A DNA stretch of 64,000 nt, from assembly GCF_002878395.1 (NCBI RefSeq), contig NC_061122.1, forward strand, positions 82,555,455 through 82,619,454. Reading direction: 5' to 3'. How positions within the stretch are numbered: the stretch's first letter is position 1; every line of letters starts with the position of its first letter. Origin of the DNA: Capsicum annuum (lineage: Eukaryota > Streptophyta > Magnoliopsida > Solanales > Solanaceae). This document shows positions 10,375-21,254 of the stretch, piece by piece. Below the pieces are notes generated by a model. It did not search any database. It worked only from the letters and a program-made list of their open reading frames with translations, and was not told where the DNA came from. The translations under genes were made by a program, and so were the position numbers.

Positions 10375-12328
10375 ATGGAACCGAAGAACAACTCCACCAA
10401 GCAAAGACCAAATAAGCAGGCTCAACCCACCACTCGATATCTAAGGGATAAAGCCACAGACGATGAGTCATGCGGCTCAGTAGAAGAGTATCTAATAGGT
10501 GAGGTAGTGGAACCAAGGCGTAGCTTACCTCAGGGTACTAACGCTACTCATCGGGGCCAATCACCTACAAGTCCAAGCCCTAGATAAAGAACCCTAGCCA
10601 ATTACCACCAAACTTACCTTTCTTATTTTAGGATAAAGGAGAGTTCGAGTCAAAACTCGAGGGTGAAGAAGAAGATTAAGATGATACATCCAGCAGTGGG
10701 TTCGAAAATAAAGGTTCAAAATTAGGTTCTGAAAATAATGAGGAGAATGAGGAAGGAAAGTCAAGAGAGAGCACCCAAGTGGAGATACCTCCTCCTCCTA
10801 TACCATCTCAGCCTTTACAGATTGAGCCTGCCTCATTGCCTATGGTTAATTAGAGGAGGTACCCCAGGATGCAGGAATTACATTAGCAGGACAGTGCCAT
10901 CATCCCCGCTACTCAGAGGCCGAGCTAAAGCTTAGCATAATCGGCATATTTGAGATATAAGAATTCAAGGATCAGTTTAAGAAGTACCATTTTGAGTTGA
11001 TGACAAGGGCCGTAGGTAGATACAACCCAGTACTGGCTGGGAGTTTTATGCCGCATATTAGATGGAGTTGAGGCAAATGTATCTAAAAGGTATGGTATGG
11101 AAAAGAGGGTAGCCCTCACACTCATACCTCTTCCTCCTCTATCATCTCAGCCTTTACAGATTGAGCCTACCTCAGTACCTATGGTTAACTAGAGCAAGTA
11201 CCCCAAGATGAGGGAATTACATGAGCAGGACAGTGCCATCATCCCTGCTACTCAGAGGCTGAAGAAAGGGTTCCATATTAAGCCAAAGCTTAGCATAATG
11301 GTCATGTTTGAGATACAAGAATTCGAGGATCATTTTAAGAAGTACCATTTTGAGTTGATGAAAATGGCCCTAGGTAGATACAACCCAGCACTGGCTGGGA
11401 GTTTTATGCCACATATCAGATGAAGTTGAGGCAGATGTATCTGCAAGGTATGGTATGAAAAGGAGGGTATCCCTTATACTCAATGATGATCTGAGTTTCT
11501 TGGGTGAATATCTCAACTTAGACAATTTCTAGATTACTTCATGGGGCAGACTTCCAGATCCCACCAGATACTTCTGAGGTTAATCATCGCATAGAGAAAA
11601 TACAAAAAGTGAAAACAAAGCAAATAGGGTCTGACAACAAGTTTATGCATTTTTTATGGATTGCTAGGATTATTATTATTGTGCAGGAGGAGGCATCTTG
11701 GGTTGTTGTCCGTGTTACTCAGATCACTAAGGGCACCTTAAGTTTTTTGGCCAAGGCATAGTGGACCTTGGTACGGAACTGGCTAAGTCCCACTATGGTA
11801 GACAATTTGTTCAATCCTAATAAAGCATCATTGGTTATTGGTAGTATAGAGGTATACAGTATTGATGTAGCCAAGATTTTAGTAAGGCAGATTTGAGACT
11901 GGATTGTGAGTACAGACGCCAATCTATCATATCCTTGCCCTATTGACTTAAATTTATTTATCTAAGGGGTGCCAAAAATTTTGGGTGTTGATCAGTTCCT
12001 AATGGTCCACAAGACCACATATTTGGGGTTGACTCGGGATTTTACTAACCCGATAACAAAGTTTAAGGTGGGCGTTTTACTTATTTGGGCATCTTTCCAA
12101 GTTAGCGAGCAGATGGATATTGATACTCTAAGTTTTGTCAATCTTGGTAAAGCCCCTACAGAGATTGCCGACTCTGATCCTCAAGCCCTCACTGATGTTA
12201 TAGATTTAGCACAACCCTCGACTCTACCTCTAACTGCAAGACCATCTAAATCTAGGCCACTTCTAGGTGGCTCTACTTTATTCCAGCAGGTGTTTGATAA
12301 CGCTCAAACTACACCTCTTATGGGAGAA
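10375..12328 (+). pseudogene. 3' ORF of outer Athila-like element, N-terminal and central part (plant transposon protein type)
   Basis: The first open piece (10,375-10,587) starts MEPKNNSTKQRPNKQ and is hydrophilic. Acidic and proline-rich degenerate sequence follows (to 10,850). The conserved domain is recognised from EFEDHFKKYHFELM and GRYNPALAGSF (11,320-11,405). After stops come GTLSFLAKA and WTLVRNWLSPT (11,731-11,800) and PCPIDL (about 11,936). This is the family commonly labelled 'putative plant transposon protein domain', known from Solanaceae retroelements downstream of pol; its function is unknown. An open stretch at 11,969-12,328 continues the protein. A 339-358 bp internal duplication disrupts the middle. 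The frame is cut at 12,328 by the second Athila-like element and resumes at 20,609. Confidence 0.6.
10789..11480 (+). repeat. Internal tandem duplication of about 340 bp
   Basis: Sequence starting CCATCTCAGCCTTTACAGAT occurs at 10,803 and again at 11,142, 339 bp later. The two copies stay alignable to GGGTAGCCCTCAC (11,107) and GGGTATCCCTTAT (11,465), 358 bp apart. The difference is explained by a 19-bp gap in copy 1 after CAGAGGC (near 10,918). Both copies carry the KKYHFELM-type coding block, so the ORF was duplicated internally. Confidence 0.85.
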
Positions 12329-13797
12329 TGTAAGCGATCTTTGTCAATATATAACCCAACTAGGTTGGGGTCAAATCGCACAGGGAATATGGTGTGAACT
12401 TATGTCATTTGTGATTTAATCAACTGATAGTTGGATGTTTCCTGAAATGGGGGTTTTGGAGATTAGCAAATAATTTTTGGTCACTTTAGTTTCAGTGTTT
12501 GTAATCAAGAGTTTATGAAAAACCAGAATTATGTTCACCATGGGTTTTGGTACTTGACAGATGCTAATAGCGATTCAAGATTCTCACGATAGGTAGGAAC
12601 AACAAATTGTTTTTATCGAAGTTATGCCTAAATGTATCTCAACCTACTTAAGCATTTAATTACCTAATCCTCTCGGACTTAGGTAATTTATATTCACTGA
12701 CCAGACTTCACCTCAGGTTAATTAACCTTGTTACAGCATCAATTATTAAACGAAAGGTTGGTAGCTTCATAGTCCCTATCAATAATTCACTTCCTACTAT
12801 AGTTAATTTCTTATCTCAAGTAAATCAAAGCAGGTGCTATCTATCGTTTGCAACCAATAGACAATAATTAAAACCTCAAAATTATCAAGGAGTCCTATTA
12901 TCTTTAGAATATTGAACACTTAGCAACTTACCAAGACATAACCCATAGATCCCATAATTCGGGTTAAATGGATTTAGCCACTCATAATATAATAATAGAT
13001 ACAATAAGTTGAATTCATGATTTGAAAGATGAACTTACAGCAAGATGAATAGCAACGAGTGTTTCTCAGATTAGATCAAAGTAGAAATCCCAAAACATTG
13101 ATGATAATCTCTTCAAAGTTAATTAGTTTGTTCAAGCTAAGAAACTAGAGAGAAAATAACAAAATACGTGTGTTACAAAATAAGTTTAGCGTCCCCTTAG
13201 AAAACCCTAAACTATGCTTTAAATACTTCAGCCTAATTATGTAAACAAAATCACAGAGTTCTGTGTTCTTCTCGAATTAGGTGACGACATGCGTGATGCC
13301 TTATCAGGAGGCTGACGACTTATCATGGATGTCGTCAACTCCTCTTTAATTTTGACAATTTCTGCTTAAGGCTGATGGTGAATATTGAAGGCTTATCTAA
13401 ACTGTGATGATATATCAGACAATGTTATCATTTCTCCACCTCAGCTCCCATGTTCTGTCTAAGGCTGACGGCGACTCTGACGGCTTATCACAATGCTGAT
13501 GGCTTATCACATGTCATCGTCACTTCTTCCAACTAAATCCCATTCTCTATTTAAGGCTGATGATGAAGTTGATAACCTATCAGAGTACTGATGACTTATC
13601 AGCAATGTCGTCAGCCACACTTCTTTTATATTTGATTCAGATTTCAACTCTTTTACTTCCATTATTATTGGTTCTCTTGCCTCTAGACTTCCACTGCAAA
13701 ATCAAAGATAAAATAATCAAAACAAAGAAAGCTGCTTAAGACTTTACATTATTCTCAGTTAAAAACCTCAAATGTGTTAGCATATGCTCACACATCA
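12329..13797 (-). repeat. 3' LTR of nested Athila-like element (intact ends)
   Basis: On the plus strand it runs TGTAAGCGATC...CACACATCA, so it starts with TG and ends with CA. From 12,414 it aligns base for base with 19,226-20,608. It contains an array of CTGACGACTTATCA / GCTGACGGCTTATCA motifs (13,275-13,600). The first 85 bp (12,329-12,413, including an ACCCAACTAGGTTGGGGTC block) are absent from the other copy. Confidence 0.85.
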
Positions 13798-13832
13798 ACA
13801 CCCTCAACTTAAAACAATTGCTTGTCCTCAAG
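13798..13832 (-). promoter_or_regulatory. Polypurine tract region of nested Athila-like element
   Basis: On the minus strand TTTTAAGTTGAGGGTGT immediately precedes the LTR start TGATGTGTGAGC, preceded by GCTTGAGGACAAGCAA. This is the usual PPT context of Athila/Tat-type elements and fixes the orientation. Confidence 0.7.
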
Positions 13833-15182
13833 CAACTAAAACACAACCAAGAGAATAGAAAGTACATTCAGCAGTTAACCATCCATATTATCTCAAAACT
13901 TATTCACCATCTCCAGGGTTAATCAATTTAGAAACAACTGTGTATGTTATTGAAAAGAAACAATGTGACACATAGGAATCAAGATATGGCATCAAATCAG
14001 CAACAACAACCATGCATGTATCAATCTTACACTATCCAAACAAGTTAGCAAATAGCAACGTAACCAGTGTGCCCTCACCACAAAGAAGTCCCATTTTACT
14101 TATATCAAGCATCACATATGTAACCATGGGGACAATTACAAGACACTCACTCTCAGAATGAAGTTCCAATTAATGTATGCCAAATACCATAAGCTTGCCC
14201 TTATTTTCATTACCAAGATCTTTAGATAGGTCAGCTAGGATTACTATAGGTCTTCTCTTTGGCTTGTAATGTAGGCTAGGGGCTGGTATGATACTCCATG
14301 ATATTTAAAGTGACTAAGCCTCCTTGACACTACACTAGCTTTTGGGGTCTCACTCATTTACCTTTTTCTACTGTTCTCTTTTCTTGATCACACTTATTCA
14401 GGATGGATGCGGTTCTTTTCTACAATCACTTCGTCATTTTTACAACTTTTCTTTTCTTGCTCTTTTCCACCACACCCAGCTTTTTATTCTTTTCTTTTAC
14501 TCTACCTTTCTTCATACTCATTTTACATCATGCACCCCTATGATATCCACCCTCAACTTAGGTCATTTGCCTAAGTCAAGATGCACAGTGCCCAAGAAGG
14601 ACCAGGGCCAAAACAGATTCATTATGATATAAAAATGGGACGGTGATAGGTATCGTAAAAAGAAATAGGCTATTCAGGCTCAAAATAGGGATCAAGGGAT
14701 ATTATGCATCCAGGGAAGGTCATTTAGGCTAAAGTGAGCTAATATCAAAACGGCATATGATCCTTTCCTAACCCTTATCCATCAATCTAGGTAAGACTAA
14801 CCGGGAGAGGTCTGAATTCAACATACAAAGGGAACTAAGTAGAAGCTCTCACACGCACATGGCACACAAATATATCACAAGTTACTACTTATCCGGTTCA
14901 TGCAATTATTTAGCAATGGTTATCAAGTCACTAGAACTAATACCATACAAAGATGCACAGTGGTCACAATTAAATGCAAATTACATAGTTAAAGAATTAG
15001 ACCACTTGAGAGGTGTTCACAAAATAACAAAACCATGTTAACTGGCTCAGGTACTTGTATTTGTCCTAGTCAACTACAAAATATTACAATAACAACTCAC
15101 CCTACACCTTCAAGTTAAAATCAAAGAAAAACTGAATTAAGGGTTAGGGTATACCTGCAGTAGATCAAGCATAGGGATCATG
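13833..15182 (-). other. Non-coding 3' spacer of nested Athila-like element
   Basis: No coding region is supported; open frames here such as 14,342-14,632 (plus) are T/C-rich and have no recognisable domain. The stretch ends at the conserved GGGAGGCAACCC block (minus, 15,183-15,220). Unlike the outer element, no plant-transposon-protein ORF is seen downstream of integrase. Confidence 0.5.
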
Positions 15183-15229
15183 GGTTGCCTCCCATGTAGA
15201 GCCCTAATTTAACATCGCAACACGACTCA

Positions 15230-16420
15230 GGTGTCTCGATTAGTTCAGACTTTATCGAGACAGATAGTAGCAGTACTTTTCATTAAGTCTTTTGGACTAA
15301 TATAAAGTTTGACACGTTGCCCATTTACCTTGAAGGTGCTACCATCTTCATTTTCAAGCTCTACTACTCTAGATGAGTAGACTTTACTAACTTTAAACGG
15401 GCCTGAACACTTGGATTTAAGTTTACCTGGGAACAGTTTGAGTCTGGAATTAAACAGAAGCACCAAGTCACCTTTTTGGAATTCTCATTTCTCAATCCTC
15501 CAATCATGATACTTATTCATCTTTTTTTTATATAGGTCTGCTCTTTCATATGCCCTGAGATAAAATTCATCCATCTCATTCAGTTGTCCCAGTCTTAGCT
15601 CTGTTGCCTCCTTCTAACTCAAATTTAACCTTTTGAGTGCCCATAAAGCCTTGTGCTCCAGCTAGATTGGTAAGTGTCATACTTTGTCATAGACCAACTA
15701 GAATAGTGATATGCCAATGGGTGTCTTGAAACCAGTTTGGTATGCCCACAAGGCATCATCGACCTTTCGAGACCAATCTTTTCGACTAGCATTCACCATT
15801 TTGGATAGGATGGTTTTAATCTTTTGATTTGACACCTCCACTTGTCCACTAGTTTGTGGGTGATATGGAGTGGCTACTCTATACTGTTTTACCCCATATT
15901 TTGTTAAGGCATGTCGAAGAACTTTGTTGCAAAAATAAGATCCTCCATCGCTTATAATATTATATAGTACTCCAAAGCGAGAGAAGATGTTCTTCTTGAG
16001 AAAAGCAACAACCTTCTTTTCTTTATTATCAACCAGGGTAACAGCTTCGACCCATTTTGAGACATATTCAATAATAACTAAAATATAGTTCATCCCATAC
16101 CAGCTTACAAAAAGACCGATGAAATCGATGTCCCAGACGTCAAACAATTCTACTTCAAGCATCTTAGTCAAAGGCATCTTATGTCTTTTGGAGATCGACC
16201 CTTGTCTATGACATTGGTCACATATCAGCACAAACTCATGAGCATCCTTGAACAATGTTGGCCAATAGTAGCCATTTTGCAACTCCTTCCTAGTCGTTCG
16301 GTCACCTGCATGGTGACCCCAATTGAGGAAGCATGACATGCTTCCAATATACATAATACATCCACTTCTGGCATACACCTCCTTAAAATATTATCAGCAC
16401 ATCTCCAAAAAAAATACGGT
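15230..16420 (-). pseudogene. Athila-like integrase of nested element
   Basis: Minus-strand integrase. The zinc finger is split by a frameshift near 16,330: the histidines lie in EACHASS / GHHAGD and the cysteines in CDQCHRQGS (about 16,200). The core then reads for more than 200 codons in the 15,698-16,378 frame, with catalytic residues visible in WDIDFIG (D), ISDGGSYF (D) and SGQVEVSNQ (E). The conserved YHPQTSGQ block is present. A stop ends this frame at 15,698. The C-terminal part resumes with ELEHKALWALKRLN and, at 15,245-15,466, SGPFKVSKVY and FKVNGQRVKLY. This is one of the best preserved coding stretches in the window, but it is clearly inactivated by the stop and the frameshift. Confidence 0.88.
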
Positions 16421-17075
16421 TCATCCCAAAAGTAATGTGTCACATCATGAAGGAATTTCTTTCTTTGATGGAAAGAAAGATTTTCTGGAATGACCTCACT
16501 CACAATATAATTTGCAAAATCAGCGTACCAAGGCAATTTCTCCATAGCAGCAGCCAAGATCTCCTCATCAGGAAATGTATCATTTATCTCCATTTCATCA
16601 CTAATTGCCTGCTCACCTTCCATTTTAGACAGATGATCCGCAACCTGGTTTTCACAACCCTTCCTATCTTTGACTTCAAAGTCAAATTCTTGTAGAAGCC
16701 ACACCCATCTAATCAGCCTTGGTTTGCATCCTTCTTAGCCATCAAATACCTCAAGGCTACATGGTCAGTGTGGACCACCACCTTGGTCCCAAGAAGATAA
16801 GCCCTAAATTTCTCAAAAGCATACACTACAACCAGGAGTTCCTACTCAGTGACGGTGTAGTTATTTTGTGCTCCATTCAGTGCTTTGTTGGCATAATATA
16901 TTGGATGAAATAGTTTGTCCTTCTTTTGTCCTTCATCATACATGATCTCAAACGATTTTGACCAGTCCGGTCCAACAATGATAGGGGCCTTAACCAGCTT
17001 CTTTTTAAGAAATTCAAATACCTTCAAGCAATCATCATCGAAGGAAAACTTCGCTTCTCTCTCGGATTCGCTACA
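16421..17075 (-). pseudogene. Athila-like RNase H and linker of nested element
   Basis: The minus-strand frame begins with FSFDDDCLKVFEFLKKKL (from about 17,047) and LVKAPIIVGPDW, then EIMYDEGQKKDKLFHPIYY. The usual CDASG-to-LGQ segment is shortened to YDEGQ, a small deletion that removes most of the first catalytic block. QNNYTVTE is followed by a stop (16,842). [19 protein letters not shown] follows, then a frameshift into [20 protein letters not shown] (16,690-16,630). The linker runs open to 16,225. RT is missing upstream, where foreign sequence starts near 17,076. Confidence 0.85.
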
Positions 17076-17690
17076 ACTACACAATAACGAGATAGAAAGG
17101 GGTGTTTTCAACACCAAATCAGCCAACCCAAACTATGATTAATAACAAGAATATAAAGAACAAAATAAACTTAACAATGGGAATAACAACAACACAAACG
17201 GGTACAATACGAGATACAAATATTACAAGATTGCAAGAATAGAAAGGATAAATAGAGTAACATACACTATCTCATGAACTAAGAATCTAAGTTTATTCAC
17301 GAACCTAGACCCTTAATACAATGATAATAGGAACACCTACTCTCTTCGATGAGCACAAGAGAGACCTCAACCTCCTCTAGCACCCAACGTTCTAAGCAAG
17401 AATGCAACACTAGTGATTCCATCCTAGTATCACCCTAGTTACAAGTTTTGGATTTGTGCCTCAAGGAGAGAGGACTTGTCTTTCAATGTTATACAACATT
17501 CATTATCATCAAAGTCTAATGAATGAAACCCTAAAAGGTTCTATTTATAGATATTACAAAAATAGTGTAAAATATCCATAATACCCCTCAAGGGTGAGGT
17601 ACCCTCAAGTCCAAGAAGTAAGCTGATTTTGGTGTGTTTAGGCCCTCTTTTACACTTCACTTGTGCACTTCCTTGGATGGATTCATTACG
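17076..17690 (-). mobile_element. Foreign non-coding segment in place of protease/RT, with TATA box
   Basis: Between gag (ending near 17,700) and RNase H (starting near 17,070) there are about 0.6 kb unrelated to Athila pol instead of the roughly 2 kb expected. On the minus strand it has a TATA box (CTATAAATAG, 17,541-17,550) preceded by an upstream region and followed by a leader-like sequence with GTTTCATTCATTAG. A T-rich end lies near 17,140-17,200. It looks like a solo LTR or TRIM-like insertion coupled with a deletion. Neither clear ends nor a target duplication can be made out. Confidence 0.45.
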
Positions 17691-17699
17691 CACTCATCC

Positions 17700-19090
17700 A
17701 CGTCCATCCTCGTAGTCGTACTTGTATCATTTTTGCCCATAGAAGGGCCAAGTAATATCTTACCAATTCTAGTGGTAATCGCCATACATAAGCCATCATT
17801 TTATGGATTCTGGACTGTATCACTAGGTGATGTTCCGTTCTTTCTCTGATTCAGCACTGTGGAGAGTTGGCTCATTTGCTGTTCCAGTTGCTTGATCGAA
17901 GTGGAGTGCGAGTTTACAAACTAACTAATAAATGACAAATCGATCTTCATAGTTCTCACTCTTGAGTTGGTAGCCTCCACTCTCTTTAACAATTTAGTCA
18001 TCATGTCCTTCATGGATATCTTTTTAGAACTTGTTGTAGCAGCCTCACGATTTCCAGGAGGGACATATAGCCCGCTCCTATCATTATTGCTCCTCTAATT
18101 TCCCTGCTCCCTATCTTTATAACCAGGCTTATCATAATAATTCCAACCTTTATTCCCTTGGCTATTACCTCTGAAACCCCCCTAATTATTAATATAGTTC
18201 GCCTCTTCTTCTAGATCAGCATCAACTCTACCTTGAGATCCCACAGCTTTCACATTCTCAGTCTTGCCTGATAAAAAATGCTTGGCTAGCAAGTCCATCT
18301 ATATTTTTAGGTAAGCCATGTCTTGGTCACGCTCCTCATCTCTTTTGCATTGTTCCACAGTCATACCCATAGAAGCAGTGGGGCTTGCTACCATAGAGTC
18401 TCTGGTATGCCATGCCCAACTCTGTTTGGTCATTCTCTCTAGAATTTCTAAAGCTTCTAGGAATTTAAGATCAAAAAATGAACCACCAGTAGCATTATCT
18501 ATAATTGGTTTTGTTACAAAGTTAAGAGCCCTGTACAAAGTCTCCATTAAGTTTATGTCCGTCATATTGTGGTTCGGACACTGTGTCAACTTCTTTTTGA
18601 ATCTCTCCCAGGTTTTATGCAAAGCTACAGTCGGGAGCTATCTGAAGTTATTGATCTCGTCCCTCAACTGTACCCTCCTAGAAGGTGGAAAAACCCTTTC
18701 TATGAAAGCTCCTTTCAACTGCCTCAAGTTGGTTATAGAATCGGGTGTTAGCTTATTAAGCCACAATGGCTTATCAAAAGATTTACAGATGGTGATAAAG
18801 TTCACTAGATACAAGTTTGGTTCATCCCCAGGAAGGCCACCAAATAACCCCTTCAGATTGAGGAGTTGAATCATAGTACTCATATGTTGAATTTTTCCCT
18901 AGGAGCCAATGGTGGAGGAATAATCGCACCCATTACACCTGCTCTATCCATTCCATCATCATCATCATTAAGGTCATACTGGATCAGCTGGTAATCTTGC
19001 CTTCCTCAGAATAGACGATTCCTATTAGCATTATGTTGTATTGGTGCAGCTACTTGCTCTGCACGCCTTGGGTTACCGGGGTTTAGCAAC
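17700..19090 (-). pseudogene. Athila-like gag of nested element
   Basis: Minus-strand gag in essentially one frame with several stops. The N-terminal part (about 19,080-18,900) includes GAIIPPPLAPREKFN, a hallmark just before the Athila capsid. Then come LLNLKGLFGGLPGDEPN (18,860), LRQLKGAFIERVFPP (about 18,715), and after one stop TWERFKKKLTQCPNH (18,613). ATGGSFFDLKFLEALEIL and ERMTKQSWAW follow (about 18,500-18,400). The C-terminus has GLYVPPGNREAA (about 18,080), SIKQLEQQMSQLSTVLNQR and AITTRIGK (about 17,775), the usual gag end next to protease. No zinc knuckle is apparent. Stops at 18,299 and elsewhere inactivate it. Confidence 0.85.
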
Positions 19091-19225
19091 TCCTTGTCTA
19101 CTAAATCTTCATACTCAGGATTTGGATACCGTACTTTTTGACCGATATTATTTATTTTTTTTGCTTATTGCAGGATCATTGTAGTGTATGCTAAGAACCA
19201 GAAGTTTTGGAGAACCATTATTACC
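19091..19225 (-). other. Leader of nested Athila-like element, PBS not recognisable
   Basis: Between gag and the 5' LTR only about 135 bp remain. The expected Athila primer-binding site (TGGCGCCGTTGCC type) is absent; the sequence next to the LTR reads TGGTAATAATGG on the minus strand. Together with the loss of 85 bp from the LTR edge, this suggests a deletion across the LTR/PBS junction. Confidence 0.5.
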
Positions 19226-20608
19226 ATTTAATCAACTAATAGTTGGACGTTTCCTGAAATGGGGGTTTTGGAGATTAGCAAATAATTATTGGTCACTTTA
19301 GTTTCAATTTTTGTAATCAAGAGTTTATGGAAAACCAGAATTATGTTCACCATGGGTTTTGGTACTTGACTGATGCTAATAGCGATTCAAGATTCTCACG
19401 ATAGGTAGGAACAACAAATTGTTTTTATCGAAGTTATGCCTAAATGTCTCTCAACCTACTTAAGCATTTAATTACCTAACCCTAACGGACTTAGAGAATT
19501 TATATTCACTGACCAGACTTCACCTCAGGTTAATTAACCTTGTTACAGCATCAATTATTAAACGGAAGGTTGGTAGCTTCCAAGTCTCTATCAATAATTC
19601 ACTTCCTACTATAGTTGATTTCTTATCTTAAACAAATCAAAGCAGGTGCTATCTATCATTTGCAACCAATAGAAAATAATTAAAACCTCAGAATTATCAA
19701 GGATTCCTATTACCTTTAGAATCTTGAACACTTAGCAACTTACCAAGACCTAACCCGTAGATCCCATAATTTGGGTTAAAGAGATTTAGCTACTCATAAT
19801 GTAATAATCGATACAACAAGTTGAATTCATAATTTGAAAAAAGAACTTACAGCAAGATGAATAGCAACGAGTGTTTCCCAGATTAGATCAAAGTAAAAAT
19901 CCCAAAATATTGATGATAATCTCTTCAAAGTTAATTAGTTTTTTCAAGCTAAGAAACTAGAGAGAAAATAACAAAATACGTACATTACAAAATAGGTTCA
20001 GCATCCCCTTACAAAACCCTAAACTATACTTTAAATACTTTAACCTAATTATGGAAACAAAATCATCCAGTTCAGTGTTCTTCTCGGATTAGGTGATGAC
20101 ACGCGTGATGCCTTATCAGGAGGCTGACGACTTATCACAGATGTTGTCAACTCCTCTTTAATTTTGATAATTTCTACTTAAGGATGATGGTAAATCCTGA
20201 TGCCTTATCAAAATTGTGATGACATATCAGACAATGTCATCACTTCTCTACCTCAGCTCATGTTCTATCTAAGACTGACGGCGACTCTGACGGCTTATCA
20301 CAAGGCTGACGGCTTATCATATGCCATATTCACTTCTTCCAATTGAATATCTTTCTCTGTTTAAGGCTGACGATGAAGCTAATAATCTATCAGAGCACTG
20401 ACGACTTATTAGGAATGTAGTCAACCATACTTCTCTACTATTTGCTTTAGATTTTAACTTTTTTACTTCCATCATTATTGGTTCTCTTTTCTCTTGACTT
20501 CCACTGTAAAATCAAAGATAAAACAATCAAAACGACAAAAATTTCTTAAGAATTTGCAATTATTCTCAGTTAAAAGCCTCAAATGTGTTAGCATCTGCTC
20601 ACACATCA
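19226..20608 (-). repeat. 5' LTR of nested Athila-like element (inner edge truncated)
   Basis: It aligns with 12,414-13,797 over its whole length (1,383 versus 1,384 bp) and ends in the same CACACATCA. It lacks the portion equivalent to 12,329-12,413. It contains the same array of CTGACGACTTATCA-like motifs (20,110-20,410). Confidence 0.85.
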
Positions 20609-21254
20609 GAGTTCTTGAATACTATGCTAAAGAGACTGGGCACCCTTGAGCGAGGAGTGACAATTATTGAGCAGAGGGTGCAGCCTTTGGTATAGCATGA
20701 TATCAGGAGTGATATATGGGGTATGCATACCTGGTTTAATGGATTTAAGCGGTGGTTTAGCCAAAAATTGGCGGGAGTTCAAGCCCCTGATCTGGCAGTC
20801 ATGCATGAAGAGTTGGTTGTACTCTAGGCTTCTATTGAGGACATCTATATAAGGATATTCTCGATAATTGCAAAGATCCTTGTTAATGATGTGCTAGGTA
20901 TTTGGGATACAAAGAAAAAAAGAAAAACCTACTGAAGAAGAAGGTAGAGAGAAAGCAAAAAAGAGAAGAAAGAGAGATAATAGTGATATACAAGTAGCGA
21001 AGGTATCCAATCTATATACTTCACAAGACCATCTCACTAGGGTCCATAAAATGAGAGCGAGAGCTGGTAGCTCCTGAATAATTATCACAATAGCTACAGC
21101 TATATCAAATTTGACTAGAGACACTGTTCTGCCTCCTAAGAGCCAAATTTCATTGAGCGCACCAACCATCATTGGTGCCACTATTGAAAAGAGCATCCCA
21201 ATCATCGTTGAGACCAAGATTGATAAAAGTGGGGCAAAACACCTAACAAGATAG
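20609..21254 (+). pseudogene. 3' ORF of outer Athila-like element, C-terminal part
   Basis: Continuation of the plant-transposon-protein ORF interrupted at 12,328. It reads EFLNTMLKRLGTLERGV and TIIEQRVQPLV (20,609-20,695), a heptad-like helix, then GMHTWFNGFKRWF and DLAVMHEELVVL with intervening stops. Next comes a lysine/arginine/glutamate-rich tract (20,905-20,980) like the basic region near the C-terminus of this family. The last piece contains SAPTIIGATIE and ends at a TAG at 21,252-21,254. The function is unknown. The outer element shows no recognisable 3' LTR after this point; another LTR begins at once. Confidence 0.5.

Larger units (their letters stand above)
12329..20608 (-). mobile_element. 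Nested Athila-like LTR retrotransposon, minus strand
   Basis: An 8.3 kb element flanked by direct LTRs of about 1.4 kb (12,329-13,797 and 19,226-20,608). It reads on the minus strand as 5' LTR, gag, a foreign segment replacing protease/RT, RNase H, integrase, 3' spacer, PPT and 3' LTR. It interrupts the 3' ORF of the outer Athila-like element, whose sequence resumes at 20,609. The 5-bp flanks are GAGAA (left) and GAGTT (right), only 3 of 5 identical, so the target duplication is weak. LTR ends are TG...CA in 3' LTR. In a 70-bp stretch inspected by eye the LTRs differ at about 3 positions. All coding parts are broken, so it is not autonomous. Confidence 0.85.

Noticed and set aside
14342..14632. 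96-codon plus-strand open frame
   Set aside because: Phenylalanine/threonine-rich translation of a pyrimidine-rich spacer inside the nested Athila-like element; no domain.
18318..18869. 183-codon plus-strand open frame
   Set aside because: Complementary shadow of the Athila-like gag on the minus strand, where the conserved residues are.
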